From: Tamarix chinensis
Lineage: Eukaryota; Streptophyta; Magnoliopsida; Caryophyllales; Tamaricaceae
DNA length: 64,000 nucleotides
Direction: 5' to 3'
Assembly: GCA_030549775.1 (NCBI GenBank)
Contig: CM060176.1
Span: 100,954,303 to 101,018,302 of the forward strand
Position numbers and translations under genes: made by a program. The notes under the pieces were generated by a model. The model made no database searches and was not told the origin of the DNA. It worked only from the letters and a program-made list of their open reading frames with translations. Position 1 is the stretch's first letter. Each line of letters begins with the position of its first letter. Below are positions 22,901-32,504 of the stretch, one piece after another.

Positions 22901-25900
22901 CAGGAGTCGATGAGGGTGCATATCCATATGAGCCACGACTTCCCCTTACATTTAAGCTAGATAACTGACCCATTGATCGAAGAAGTTGTTGACGACTACT
23001 TCCACCATCGTGATAATATTCATGATGATCCATCATATACCTGTTTTATTCATACTCTAAATCTACATCTAACCTACTCCTCCTTAAAATCGCTTGAACA
23101 TGTTCATCTTCTTCGTCTTCGTCTTCATCTTCACTGCCAAGTGTCATTCTTGTAATTTCTTCTTCGACAATAAGATCTCTTCTTCTTTTTTCCATCTTAT
23201 TATTTTTCATTTCTTACAACAATTGTTCCATATTTCTTCTAACTTCAGTTGTCACATTATTACATTTTGCAACATTATCCTTAACATGACCTAAATGTTC
23301 TTTTAGTCTTGTTATTCCCCCACTAATAACTTTTCCACAAAAGGCACACTTAATTTTTGTCCGACTTCCGTCAGCAGACTCCCCAAAATTCCATGCAACA
23401 TCTCTACCCAGATTATCATGACCACTAGCAGCATCACTACTTGTTCGATGAAACATGTTTAATTAAAGTGAAAATAAAATACATATATAACAAGTGTAAT
23501 TAACATTAAAGCAATTATTTATAAAGAAAAATTCTTATCTGAAAGCAAAGTAATTGTTAACATTATTTATTTATATAGATTTATAATAAATTAAAATTAT
23601 AACAATTAATATTCGTTAATCGTTAATCTTAATCATGTCCTAAATAAATTAATATTAACATTATTTAACTAAAGGTATTAAATTATTGATAAAAAATTAT
23701 TATTATCATATTATGTTATATAGATATAAATTTATAATAAATGAAAACTATACCAATTATAATCTATTACTATTAGTTTTAGTCATGTAAGAAATAAATT
23801 AAAATTAACATTGCTTGATTAATTGTATTAAATTATTGATAAAAAATTATTATTATGCTATATTTATATAGATTTATAATAAATTAAAACTATAAATCTA
23901 TAACAATTGCTATCCATAATCCATTAGTCCTAGTGAATAGTGATGCGGTGATATACTCAATAAATTAATATTAACATTATTTAACTAATGGTATTAAAAT
24001 CTTGATAATAGATTATTGTTGTTATGCTTATATTAATATAAACTTATAATAAATTAAAACCATAATAATTATTATCCATTAGTCATAGTCATCAATCATG
24101 CATTAAATAAATTATAATTAACATTACTTAAGTAATGGTATTAAACTATGGATAATAAATTATTATTATGTTATATTTATATTGATTCATAATAAATTAA
24201 AACTATAACAATTGATATCTATTAGTCTAGGTTATGTACTAAATAAATCAATATTAATAGTTTAAGTTTAAGACAACTCGATTAATAATATTAAATTAAT
24301 AATAATAAAATATTATTATTATATTATATTTATATAGATCTATAAATATAATAAATTAAAACTATAACAAGTGTTATTCATTAGTCCTAGTCATGTACTA
24401 AATAAATTAAAATTAACACTACTTGATTAATTTTATTAAGTTATTGATAATAAATTACTGTTATATAATATATTTATATTGATTCATAATAAATTAACAC
24501 TACTTGACTATAATTTATATTATATTTATGCATATTTATAAAAAGTCAAAATTCTAAAAATTGTTATCCATTATTCTTAATTATATAACTTATATATATA
24601 CACACTAAATTAATATTAACACCACTTAAATCTTAACTAATATTATTTATTCAGGAAAAGTATGATTATTTAATTAAAAAAGAGACTAAACTAAAGTTTA
24701 ATTTAATCAAATAAACATATGTAAGTAATCTATTAATTACAGCTAAATAATATTAGAAAAAAATTAAAAAATACTAACCTTATTAATAAGTAGATTAGAT
24801 AGTAAAATTGGGCCTTAATCCCTTAAACCCAAGTCCAGAGTCGCACAGTTGCACTGTTGCAGGCTTACAAGTCAACTTCAGACCGACTCAAGTCACTCAC
24901 CCATCCGGCCGTCCCTCACAGCTTTAAAATTTTTTGTCGTTCGTCGGTCTTTACTATTCAACCTCCAATTTTCCACAAGTCACGGCCTCAGTCCTCTCCT
25001 CACTCCTCAGACCTCAGTGCCTCACTCTCACTCGCTTCTTCCCAAACAACCCACACAGCCACACTCTCCCGAGTCCCGACTCCCTATCCACAATAACCAC
25101 ACCGATGAGCCACCACTCGAACGACGAGCCACAAGCCAAGCACAAGGCACCAGCCACCACTAGTCGAAGAGCGAGCCGCGTACCGAACACCAACCACCAG
25201 TCAACAAGGAATGACGAGCCACCAGTGACAAGGAAGACGAGGCGTGCTTCACAGATGTGACCACACACCGACGACGACGGAAAAGCAGCACAAAGCAAAA
25301 CGCAGAGTAAAGAAGATGATGATCTACTCTGAGCTCCACGCACAACGAAAGCTAGGTTTTTTGGCAGGTTAGTTCAAGTTTTTTCTTCTGATTTTCAGCA
25401 AATTCTTTCCTAATATTTATAAGTAAAATCCCTCTATTATTGTTGTTTTTGTTGATTCACATGTGAATTACACTGTCTCCGTCCCTTTTACTTTTGCTTT
25501 CTGTGCTGTATTATGTCTTCGATGCTTTCGGTGATGGTGCAGAACAAAAGGGATGGGTGTAGGGCGGCTGGGCAAGGTAGGCTAGTAGTGGGATTGTGCG
25601 AATCTCGACTAGTTTAACAGGACATGAGTTTGTTCTTACTTGCCGATAAATCGGGTATTTATCGCCAATAAATATCAATAACCGATTTATCGGCGACAGT
25701 AACATGTAATCCGTTGCGAACCGATTAATTCGCGTCGCAGCACACTAGAATTCCGCAAATCAGCGGCAGCTACCAATTTAGCGTTCCACGATATAATTGC
25801 ATGGTCCCGATAACGTATCACCTGATATTTATCAAATTTTAGGTGAGCTAATATGAAAAAATAATGATACGTGGTCGTTTTAGAATTTGACATATTTATT

Positions 25901-28900
25901 AGACATATAGCTTGTCGGCCAATATTTGTTGTAAAAAAAAATCGACATATAAAATATCATCTGTGACACTGTGATGATGCTACCACAGTTTTATTACTTG
26001 TCTTAAAATTATTGTTATAAGTAAACAACAAGTTGTAAAATTTAGCAAAAAAAAAAATATATCATTGTTAGGATATTATAATACATAAAATTTATATAAA
26101 ATTAAATTATCAACTATCAACTTATTTTGCATAATCATTTGTCCAATTGCTATGTAGTTTATTTGGATAAAAAATGTGTCTTAACAAATGACTGGAAAAA
26201 CTACAATGGCCAATAGTTTTTGGGGCTTTGGATGTGGGCTTCAATGTAGGTGGTTTGAAGCTGTTTATTTCTTCTTCTTTTTTTCTGAAGACATGAAGTT
26301 TTTTCACGGTCATATCACTTTTTAATGAATTAAATTATAAATAAATATATTTAGACTCAAAAGCTCAATAGTAGAAAGATAAATATAGTAAATTAACTCA
26401 ATAACACGAATATAAAGAGAAAAAAGGTAATTGTCCAATAACTAATTTCATGGTATGTATTGTAAAAGACTAACGTTCCAAAACTAGTAGACATGTTGTT
26501 ACGTTGGGAGTTTGGCTTGACCAATTGCACAAAGATCAAAGTATTGTTTCTTAACAATTTTTTTTTTTGAGTTTTGTGCTAGAAAAGAGTCAAAACCATA
26601 AAGAAAATTTAATGAAGTTTATAGGGAGAAGTTATATTAAATTAGAAAATTAGGAGTAATCGTATCAATATTATGATAAAGGAAATATTTGTCATCATAA
26701 AGAAAATATTCACTTTTTCATAATCAAGAAATTTGCGTTAAAGATGAGCTGTAATTTCCACAATATTTGTCATAGTATTGATAATAAATTAGGAGCCTAT
26801 CGCTATTATGATAAAGGAAAGATTGGTCATCACATGGAAAATCTTCATTGTCTTAGTTAAGAAATTTACATAAAAAATGAGTTGTCACCGTCCTCAATCA
26901 AAATATTCCTATTCTTCGATATAATCTTAGTTTAAGAAAGTGACATCAAAAAGGTAATTTTTAAATCACCAATTTTAGAAATATCTTCATATAGAAAATT
27001 ACCTGGTCAAAAAATTACCATCGTTGTCAAGTATTTGTCTTTTTGATGTCACTTTGTTAAACTAAGATTATACTAGAAAGGATAGATATTTTGATTGAGG
27101 ACATTAAAAACTCATTTGTAATGAAAATTTCTTCACTAAGACAATGAATATTTTACATGCAATGATGAATCTTTCCCTTATCATAATATTACTATGATGG
27201 CTCCTAATTTTCTAATTTAATATTGATATGATGACGAATATCAAGGAAATTGCAACTCATCTTTAATGTAAAAATCATAACTAAGATAGAATGAATTCTT
27301 TTAATACAGTAACAAATATTTCCCATATCATAATATCAATACACTAGCTCCTAATTATCTAATTTAATTCAACCTCTCCTTCTAAACTTGATTAAAAGTT
27401 TCTATAGTTGTAACTTTTTCCCAGCATAAAACTCAAAATAATTGTTAAGAAATCATAATTTGATTGTAATTCAATAGATCAACCCAAGCTCCCAAAGTAT
27501 CAATCAAGTACATTTTTACTCTTTGGATTCCTTTAATTGAATTAAGTCATTATATTTATCTTTCTACTGTTGAGTTTATGAGTATAAATATATTTTTTTA
27601 TAATTCAATTCATAAAAAAATGTAATATGACCATGAAAGAACTTCATGCCTTAAAAAAATGGCATCAAACTACCAACAGTAATGAAGCCCACATCCAAAG
27701 CTCCAAAAACTATCAAACATTGTAGTTTTCCCAATCACTCATATTTTTTCATCCAAATAAATTATATATCAATTGAACAAATGATAATGCAAAATGAATT
27801 GATAGCTAGACAATTTAACTTTATATAAATTTTATGCATTATAATATCCTAACAACGATAAATTTTTTTTTTTTGCTAATTTTTACAATTCGTTGTTTAC
27901 ATATAACAAATAACAATAATTTTAAGGTCACTTAATCTAAAATCTAGAGGTTGTACAAGATCACAATAATCATTCGACTTGTTACAACATTATATATCTT
28001 GTCTCACAAAATTTACTATGTTGACCTCAAAACTAAATGTCTACATTTTTTTAGTGCGAACATTTGAAGTTATTAATTAATTTTATGCATCTTACTTATT
28101 AAGATTTAGACAATTACATCTCTATTGCTCATTCTTTACACTGTGATTTATTTTCCCATTTTGTAATGGTTTATCTCAATTATTTTGTTCCTCGTATATT
28201 TACAAATATACAAAAAATTAATAAGTATATTAACTATATAAAGATGTGATTTAAGTAATACATTATGAAAAAAATACATAAATGTGATTTATATGGCACA
28301 AGTTTGTCAGACTAGTAGATATAAAACTACTTATTCTTAGTGTATAAAGTGTATGTCTTGATACTTTTTTTCAATGCATTTATATAAAAATTATGACATG
28401 TCCTATAAAAATGTCCATAAATGGTATGATATTGAGAACTGGTATGTATAGTCTTTTGTAACATATAAGTATATAACTACAAGAAAAATTAATGAATTCC
28501 AACAAAACTTCAATAACAATTTCACCAAAATTCCTTTAGTCTTTGTTTGGATTGAGGAGTTTTAGAAGGAATTTGACTTCAAAAGATCATTTATAAACTT
28601 CATTCGTTTAAATTTCTTATCTTTATCACTTGAAGAACCTTATAATTTTTAAGGACTTCATTTCTAAAATTCTCCATCCCAAAAAAACCTAAATTTTATT
28701 AAATGAAAATCTTTACTTGTTTATAGAAAATTGAAAACAATCATCTTGATTTAAATAAGATGGCAAAAACATTCAGCAATGTAGTTGTGTTTAACACGTA
28801 TAAGATGGCAAAAACGAAGGGGAGGAAAACACACCAATTTAGTCCTATACATTCCTTCCTAAATTAAGTATCGTGAATAGGGTTGCTAATGAGTCAAGTT

Positions 28901-30136
28901 GACTTGATTTAACTCAATAAAGGCTCACCTTGATTTGTTCATTTAATTAAATAAGTCAACCTCAAGCCTAGGTAAATTCGTCTAAATTGTTCATGAGCTA
29001 GCTCTCTTATAAGATCATTTAGAAGCTTGAGTGATAATAGTTCTATAAGTCATTTGAGGCTCATTTAAATGTTTATTAAAGCTTCCTTTATAAGTATCAT
29101 ATTATATATACGCATTGATGATGTACTCATTTACAATATTTAGTTTTAAACTAAATATTGTGTTATATATAAACTAGTTGATCATGATGAAATAAAAATA
29201 TGAGACTTCGTATTATAATCTAAAGTTAAAAAAAATACACATAACAATCAAATCGATAATCAAACTTATAAAGGATTAAATTGAAACAACTCAATTTATT
29301 TTCATTAATAAAGCCAACTTGGCTCGGCTCAACAATAAACAAGCTAAGATTGATTATTAATATTTAAGGCTCTTCAAAAAACTAGTTGTCTTGACTCAGC
29401 TTGAACCACAGGGGTTCAACTATTTGTGTATGGCCTTAACCACAACTAGGATATCAAATCTCATCCTGGCCAGGAAATAAGCCTAGGGTCTTTGTTAAAC
29501 CAAAAACATTGTCAGATATTTACCTCAAGCAATAACTTGGCAGAACTATCGGCATCTTTAGGATTGATGACCAAGAATTGACCGTCCATAAAAGAATCAG
29601 CTCCTTTGTCATCTATAAAGACAGAACTTGTAATAAAAACAATATGAACTTTCACCTAAGGCTACTAGCTAGAGTGCTATATTCATAAGTTTCAAGCGAG
29701 TGGGGAAGACAAAATCTAATCGGCAAAATTTCATACCATTTTTTCCTGAGGCCGGTTCAAAATCTTTGCAAACACTAATACCCGCATTTTCTACAACTGC
29801 CACAAGCAATAGACCCGCATCGTAAGTAATCGTGCTACTTTCAACTTGCTTTTTTTGAAATAAATAAGCGTACTAGAATTGAAAGGGCTATAAATTAAAC
29901 CTGAGATTTTGATTTTGGTAGCTTTGGAAGCGGAAATTTGCAGACTTTTAGCTTGGTCAGATCTAGGTTTTAGGATTTTAGCCATTCCTTCAATGATAAC
30001 TTTGCAATTACCTGAGGAAAGAAAAAAAAAATTAAAAGGTGGAGGGGAGTTTAGAGGTAAAACAACGAACCGCGGCGGAGCAGCGAGCTTTACCGATTTT
30101 GATGGTAGACGTCGGGGTTGTCTTTCTTCGCGCCAT
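9011..30136 (-). CDS. GNAT acetyltransferase-tandem BRCT protein (14 exons, 664 aa)
   Basis: Minus-strand exons in order: 30136-30094, 30011-29901, 29796-29737, 29612-29524, 17075-16978, 16763-16712, 16118-16026, 15743-15633, 12889-12586, 11774-11287, 10979-10870, 10724-10666, 10496-10309, 9199-9011. All junctions are GT-AG, phases match and the 1995-nt CDS has no internal stop. The start is the first ATG after an in-frame TAA. Residues about 110-235 form a GNAT fold with the acetyl-CoA motif Q-x-x-G-x-G (180-185) and a GCN5-like FWHKQGF. Residues 321-460 are a polar linker with a basic patch (366-388), a possible nuclear signal. Tandem BRCT domains follow (about 463-545 and 570-664). The layout suggests a nuclear protein that binds phosphoproteins and may acetylate chromatin or repair factors, which is inference. 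I do not assign a symbol. Introns 4 and 8 are enlarged by transposons. Confidence 0.88.
9200..10308 (-). other. intron 13 of the GNAT-BRCT gene
   Basis: 1109-bp intron with donor gtaagttttt and acceptor caaatttag. I see no inserted element or gene in it. Confidence 0.7.
11287..12889 (-). CDS. exons 9-10, end of GNAT domain and linker
   Basis: Exon 9 (304 nt) begins GFISVAEVSTKGRARKLPIR and completes the GNAT region. A conserved-looking CFPGGSTFMISHL segment follows. Exon 10 (488 nt) is a Ser/Lys/Glu-rich, probably disordered linker with a basic patch around KRRVWQ and KSKRIK. It ends HFNILLMDLADGDKKTHLTQ, the first strand of BRCT1. Confidence 0.85.
13156..13776 (+). repeat. left LTR of the gag-only retrotransposon
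   Basis: TG...CA ends, 621 bp. Inside are two tandem duplications: a block of about 57 bp around gtgttagtctttatctggtg and a larger block around gttactgccacatgtgtaaa. Confidence 0.95.
13780..13792 (+). promoter_or_regulatory. primer-binding site (tRNA-Met)
   Basis: tggtatcagagcc lies three bases after the LTR end and matches the usual plant initiator tRNA-Met primer site. Confidence 0.9.
13800..14827 (+). pseudogene. gag of the LTR retrotransposon, one frameshift
   Basis: Starts MGDLGSFQKQFESFLKIYEE just after the primer site. A Gln-rich coiled-coil-like segment is followed by KLDFPKYDGSVDPLGWINRC, the start of the Retrotrans_gag domain. Near 14160, in the run taccc, the frame is lost by what looks like a one-base deletion. 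The downstream part (ASFHLEGDAQLWF ... FLSGLQEYIAVEV) continues in the next frame. Near the end is a zinc knuckle, CFNCDERFVPGHRC (C-x2-C-x7-H-x-C), typical of plant chromovirus-type gag. The frame stops at 14825-14827. The break means that this copy cannot make a full gag unless frameshifting occurs. Confidence 0.9.
14793..14911 (+). pseudogene. remnant of the pol C-terminus (chromodomain-like end)
   Basis: In a different frame from gag, this reads VLIHWEGLSPADASWE then QLRYPQFALEDK. That is the usual end of Ty3/gypsy polyproteins, around the chromodomain-like motif after integrase. It follows gag directly, so a large internal deletion removed nearly all of pol, with a junction just before 14793. 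Confidence 0.75.
14900..14914 (+). promoter_or_regulatory. polypurine tract
   Basis: aaagggaggaagtga directly before the right LTR, the expected plus-strand priming site. Confidence 0.8.
14915..15535 (+). repeat. right LTR of the gag-only retrotransposon
   Basis: 621 bp, the same length as the left LTR and with no difference seen by eye. It ends ataaca and is followed by the GATCG target duplication. Confidence 0.95.
15633..17075 (-). CDS. exons 5-8, GNAT acetyltransferase core
   Basis: Exons of 98, 52, 93 and 111 nt encode residues 102-219. Exon 7 carries ILAAITYQIIPADTQYAEIP, the usual GNAT beta4-beta5 pattern, and ends MYQCK. Exon 8 begins GIGRLLYLELRKRL, so the acetyl-CoA loop Q-x-x-G-x-G is built across the junction and is intact. 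Exon 8 ends FWHKQ, completed by GF in exon 9, as in GCN5-type enzymes. Substrate cannot be read from the sequence. Confidence 0.85.
16320..16410 (-). repeat. possible tRNA-derived SINE fragment
   Basis: On the minus strand the segment contains ggttcgacccc, a good match to the Pol III B box (GGTTCGANNCC), in a G-rich setting (gggtggggggaag). An (AAT)n tract adjoins at 16423-16443. No good A box or tail could be fixed. It lies in intron 6. Confidence 0.35.
17750..18220 (+). repeat. dispersed repeat, direct copy of 28880-29420
   Basis: Shared words in order include catttaattaaataa, gagctagctct, tataaga, attgtgtt, ataaactagt and aaaaatatgaga. The copies are diverged but align over about 450 bp in the same orientation. 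The family has gagctagctc and caagct-type words common in plant intergenic repeats. No coding frame. Confidence 0.65.
18680..19200 (+). repeat. outer part of the left arm of the foldback element
   Basis: Read forward, aaatcttaataagtaagatg, catttaattttgaggtcaac and gtctaatgactattatgatc match the reverse complement of about 27945-28140. This is the distal part of the left arm, cut off from the proximal part (26000 onward) by the hAT insertion and carrying a 293-bp insert of its own. Confidence 0.65.
18846..19138 (+). mobile_element. LTR-like insertion (possible solo LTR)
   Basis: This segment is absent from the matching place in the right arm. It starts TGTTAGGATATTAAAATT and ends ATCACCCATCA, and has a TATA-like run (actataaaaagagg) in the middle, all as in Copia-type LTRs. 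No target duplication was found, so the call is tentative. Confidence 0.4.
19215..25815 (-). mobile_element. decayed hAT transposon
   Basis: The transposase (20072-23456) is on the minus strand. Matching inverted sequences lie near the two ends: ggtcccgatcatgcaatta with cgaacgataaatt at the left, and the reverse complement of aatttagcgttcc with ataattgcatggtcccgata at the right. The region between 23460 and 24780 is an AT-rich non-coding leader. 24840-25345 is GC-richer, likely the old promoter and 5' end. The element lies in the left arm of the foldback element, which resumes about 26000. Exact ends and an 8-bp duplication could not be fixed, and about 190 bp on the right (25816-25995) is unexplained. 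Confidence 0.65.
20072..23456 (-). pseudogene. hAT transposase (zf-BED, DUF659, hAT dimerisation) with stops
   Basis: From the N-terminus: a BED zinc finger at 23456-23215 (KCAFCGKVISGGITRLKEHL then a final C), an acidic stretch, a DUF659 part around 22590-22170 (GLTIMCDGWTGPTKMHLINF, then THCIDLIL), and the hAT C-terminal dimerisation domain at about 21270-21090 (SASNCERNWSTFSLMHTKSR). A low-complexity Asp/Gly/Ser and Tyr/Asn-rich tail runs to 20072. The frame is broken by several in-frame stops, including near 23214, 23050, 22580 and 20668, and by gaps where introns may lie. No intact transposase can be made. Confidence 0.88.
26000..26953 (+). repeat. inner left arm of the foldback element
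   Basis: This arm is the reverse complement of 27039-27935 over almost its full length. Matching words include tgttaggatattataat, ttttggggctttggatgtgg, aattaggag, cctcaatcaaaatat and gtgacatcaaaaag. Differences are scattered substitutions and short indels. No coding frame. Confidence 0.85.
27039..28140 (-). repeat. right arm of the foldback element
   Basis: Starts ctttttgatgtcactttg, the complement of the left arm end at 26953, leaving a loop of 85 bp. It pairs with 26000-26953 and, beyond about 27945, with the displaced outer arm at 18680-19200. The outermost ends fade near 28140. The terminal type (foldback or long-TIR MULE-like) is unknown. Confidence 0.8.
28540..28690. mobile_element. 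MITE of about 150 bp
   Basis: The start ctttgtttggattgaggag (then ttttagaagg) and the reverse complement of the end (ggtttttttgggatggagaa, then ttttagaaa) form imperfect terminal inverted repeats of about 30 bp. Short, AT-rich and non-coding, it can fold as one hairpin. Target duplication not resolved. Confidence 0.6.
28880..29420 (+). repeat. dispersed repeat, direct copy of 17750-18220
   Basis: It aligns in the same orientation with 17750-18220 and bounds the transposon-rich part of intron 4 on the other side. See the first copy for shared words. Confidence 0.65.
29524..30136 (-). CDS. exons 1-4, N-terminal region of the GNAT-BRCT protein
   Basis: Exons of 43, 111, 60 and 89 nt encode residues 1-101, starting MARRKTTPTSTIKIG. 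Donors and acceptors are clear, for example tttcctcag before exon 2, ttgtggcag before exon 3 and tctttatag before exon 4. Exon 4 ends with the segment FMDGQFLVINPKDADS and closes at a phase-0 donor. The next coding exon is 12.4 kb away. I recognise no named domain before the GNAT region. Confidence 0.82.
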
Positions 30137-30200
30137 TTCAATGTTTCGAAACTCAAGAGTCGGATTTCGAAATTAATGCACGGGCGATCGATGAACCCGC

Positions 30201-30210
30201 ATTTTATAGG
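30201..30210 (-). promoter_or_regulatory. TATA box of the GNAT-BRCT gene
   Basis: On the minus strand this reads cctataaaat, 65-74 bases upstream of the start codon at 30136. With initiation about 30 bases downstream, the 5' leader would be roughly 40 nt. No other core motif is obvious. Confidence 0.6.
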
Positions 30211-30230
30211 CTAGTTGACGAGCGCCCTAC

Positions 30231-31821
30231 AAGACGTCCGCAAATTCAAAAATGTAATGGTTGGGTTAGATAGGTGAATAGGAGGGAGCGCAAATATTAA
30301 ATATTAATTTTGATGAATAAAATAAAGTTAAATTAAATTAAATAATATTTATATTTGTGTTATAATATTGATAAAGTCAATAAAATATATAATAATATAA
30401 AAAGAAAGAGAAAATAAAACTTTTTATTACATATGAATTTTTATTTCCATTAATAATAATATATATGAGTTATTTCTTACATTGACAGTTCACAATATCT
30501 TATATATATATATATAATATCCATATTTATACATCCTTATTAAATGATATGAAATAAGGAGGATGATATATAGAATTGAGAGATTGAAATCATAAAAGAA
30601 AAAACTATTATAATTTATGGTACTAATAAGATTATTAAATATAAAATTTAATATAATATAAACTCATTAAGTATACATCTATAATGTATAAATAAAATAT
30701 TTGCAACAACTTGAAGTCTATTTTATAACACATATATTGGGGGAGGGTATTTTTGTCTAATTAGGTAAAATTTTATTTATTTATTCTCCTTCACCTCCGT
30801 TATTCCCAAATTGAATATTAATAAAAAAAAATAGAGGGAATTAGGGTGAATGAAGGAGGAAATTAATCATCATTAACCAAGGTAAAATTTTTATTTTTGT
30901 ATATAAACGGGATAAATTGAGGTGAATAAGTTAATTACCCCAAATCAAACGGACTATAAGTGTCTTTGTGGTGGCTATCCCAAAATTAATGGTTAGAAAT
31001 GAATCAAGTTAAACCAAGAGTCTAAAAATAAAATCCGCGCTTAGCTCAAACGCCGACTTGTAAGCTTTTGGTAATAAATGAATCAAACCCACAAGCTTAT
31101 ACATTACAAATGAGTTCCGAACTCAAATTTTTATATTCAAGCTCGATTTGTTTATTAAACAAACCTAAAATAAGGTCTGAAATCGACTCATTTAATTAAA
31201 TAAATGAATTGAACAAAAAAATATACAAATCGACTTTGTTCGTTTATACCCCTACCCGAAGATCCATGTGTTTGCCATTTTCATTACGTAACCAGATGGG
31301 CAATGGCAGCATTGGCAATTGGCAATGCCTATATATCATTTGTCTACAAATTTTATGGTCACCGAAAAAATGTTAAAAAATGAAGTGATGTAACAATTTT
31401 TTTATGATATATATTATTTTATTTTTAAGTTAATTATTTGTTGTAAATGATGACAAAAAAAATAACTGAATGTTTTACAATAAACCAAATCAATTAAATT
31501 AAAATAATAATATATCCTTAATATCAAACAGGGTAAGCCCTTTGTTTCATATTAATACATATCTGTAAGACTTATACTTTATATACAAAAAAAAACTAAA
31601 AACTATTTTACTACATAATAACTCAAACAATTACCTTTTTACATTCTATAAATAAAAGGTTATTGAAAGGTGATCTAAAAAGGATGGAGATTAATTATCT
31701 ATAATCCTTTTAGCTCAAATCTCCGCCAATATAATAATTCTACATGGGGATTTTGGTCAGGAGAGAAAAAAAAATAGTTATATTTTCTACTTCGGATTAA
31801 TTATCAAACTAGTTACATTTT
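30231..31821. other. intergenic DNA upstream of the gene
   Basis: AT-rich. Around 30740-30960 the words ccttcacctccgttattccc and gtgaatgaaggaggaaatta, followed by accccaaatcaaacggac, suggest a decayed MITE. Around 31030-31250 the sequence resembles, in reverse orientation, the dispersed repeat family at 17750 (aagctcgatttgtttattaa, tcatttaattaaataa). No gene seen. Confidence 0.4.
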
Positions 31822-31838
31822 CCCGTGCAATGCACGGG
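31822..31838. repeat. short perfect hairpin CCCGTGCAATGCACGGG
   Basis: Eight-base arms (cccgtgca and tgcacggg) are separated by one base. The motif lies at the left edge of the AT-rich tandem region and stands out by its GC content. Confidence 0.7.
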
Positions 31839-31839
31839 T

Positions 31840-32504
31840 GGTATATTAATTATTTATATATTATTGTATAAGAGATAAATAGTTTAATAATTTAATTAAT
31901 ATGCAGGAAATGAATAGTTGATTGTATATGTTAAAGTAATTAATTAATAAAATACGTAATTAATACTTGATTAGTATATATTATTCGACATATGTGTAGA
32001 TGATAAATAGTATGTGCATTTGTTGCATGTAGGAGATGAATAGTTGTGCTGCATTAATGACAAAAGATGAATAGTTATATGAATTTGTTGTTCACTTGAA
32101 TTCATGTGTTCATTAGTTTGACAATTCAATTAATATACAAGAGATGAATAGTTGGCTTCCCATATTCAAGTAATTAATTAAGAAAATACTTGATTAATAC
32201 GTGTTCTTCGACATATGTGCAGCAGATGAATAGTTATATTTATATATTTAGTAGTTTTATAACTCAATTAATACGTAGGAGATGAATAGTTAGCGGCATA
32301 TTTTAGATAATTAATTAAGAAAATTCTTGATTAATATGTGTTGTTTGAGATGAATATTTCAATTAATACGCGGGAGATGAATATCATTTTGTTGTTATGC
32401 AGCGTAGGAGATGAATAGTTTGGTCAACCAATTAATACGCAGGAGTATTTCATCATTTATCTGACCTTATTAATTAGTAATAATATATGACAGTGATAAT
32501 ATAT
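31840..32504 (+). repeat. AT-rich degenerate tandem repeat, left part
   Basis: Variants of aggagatgaatagtt, caattcaattaatatgcag, gtaattaattaagaaaat and cgacatatgtgcag recur at about 31888, 32120, 32262, 32358 and 32424. The same array continues at 36938-38150 after the LTR-like insertion. Confidence 0.7.

Larger units (their letters stand above)
17076..29523 (-). other. intron 4 of the GNAT-BRCT gene (12.4 kb, transposon-filled)
   Basis: Donor at 29523 (cttgag then gtaaatatc) and acceptor at 17076 (ttactgtgcag). The intron is 12448 bp, against about 75-600 bp for most others here. It contains flanking direct repeats, a foldback element, a hAT transposon, an LTR-like insert and a MITE. Exon phases across it match (phase 0). 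Confidence 0.8.

Noticed and set aside
24849..25345. Several overlapping frames of about 60-109 codons on both strands
   Set aside because: They overlap in all frames within the GC-richer, non-coding 5' part of the hAT. Ser/Pro/His composition only.
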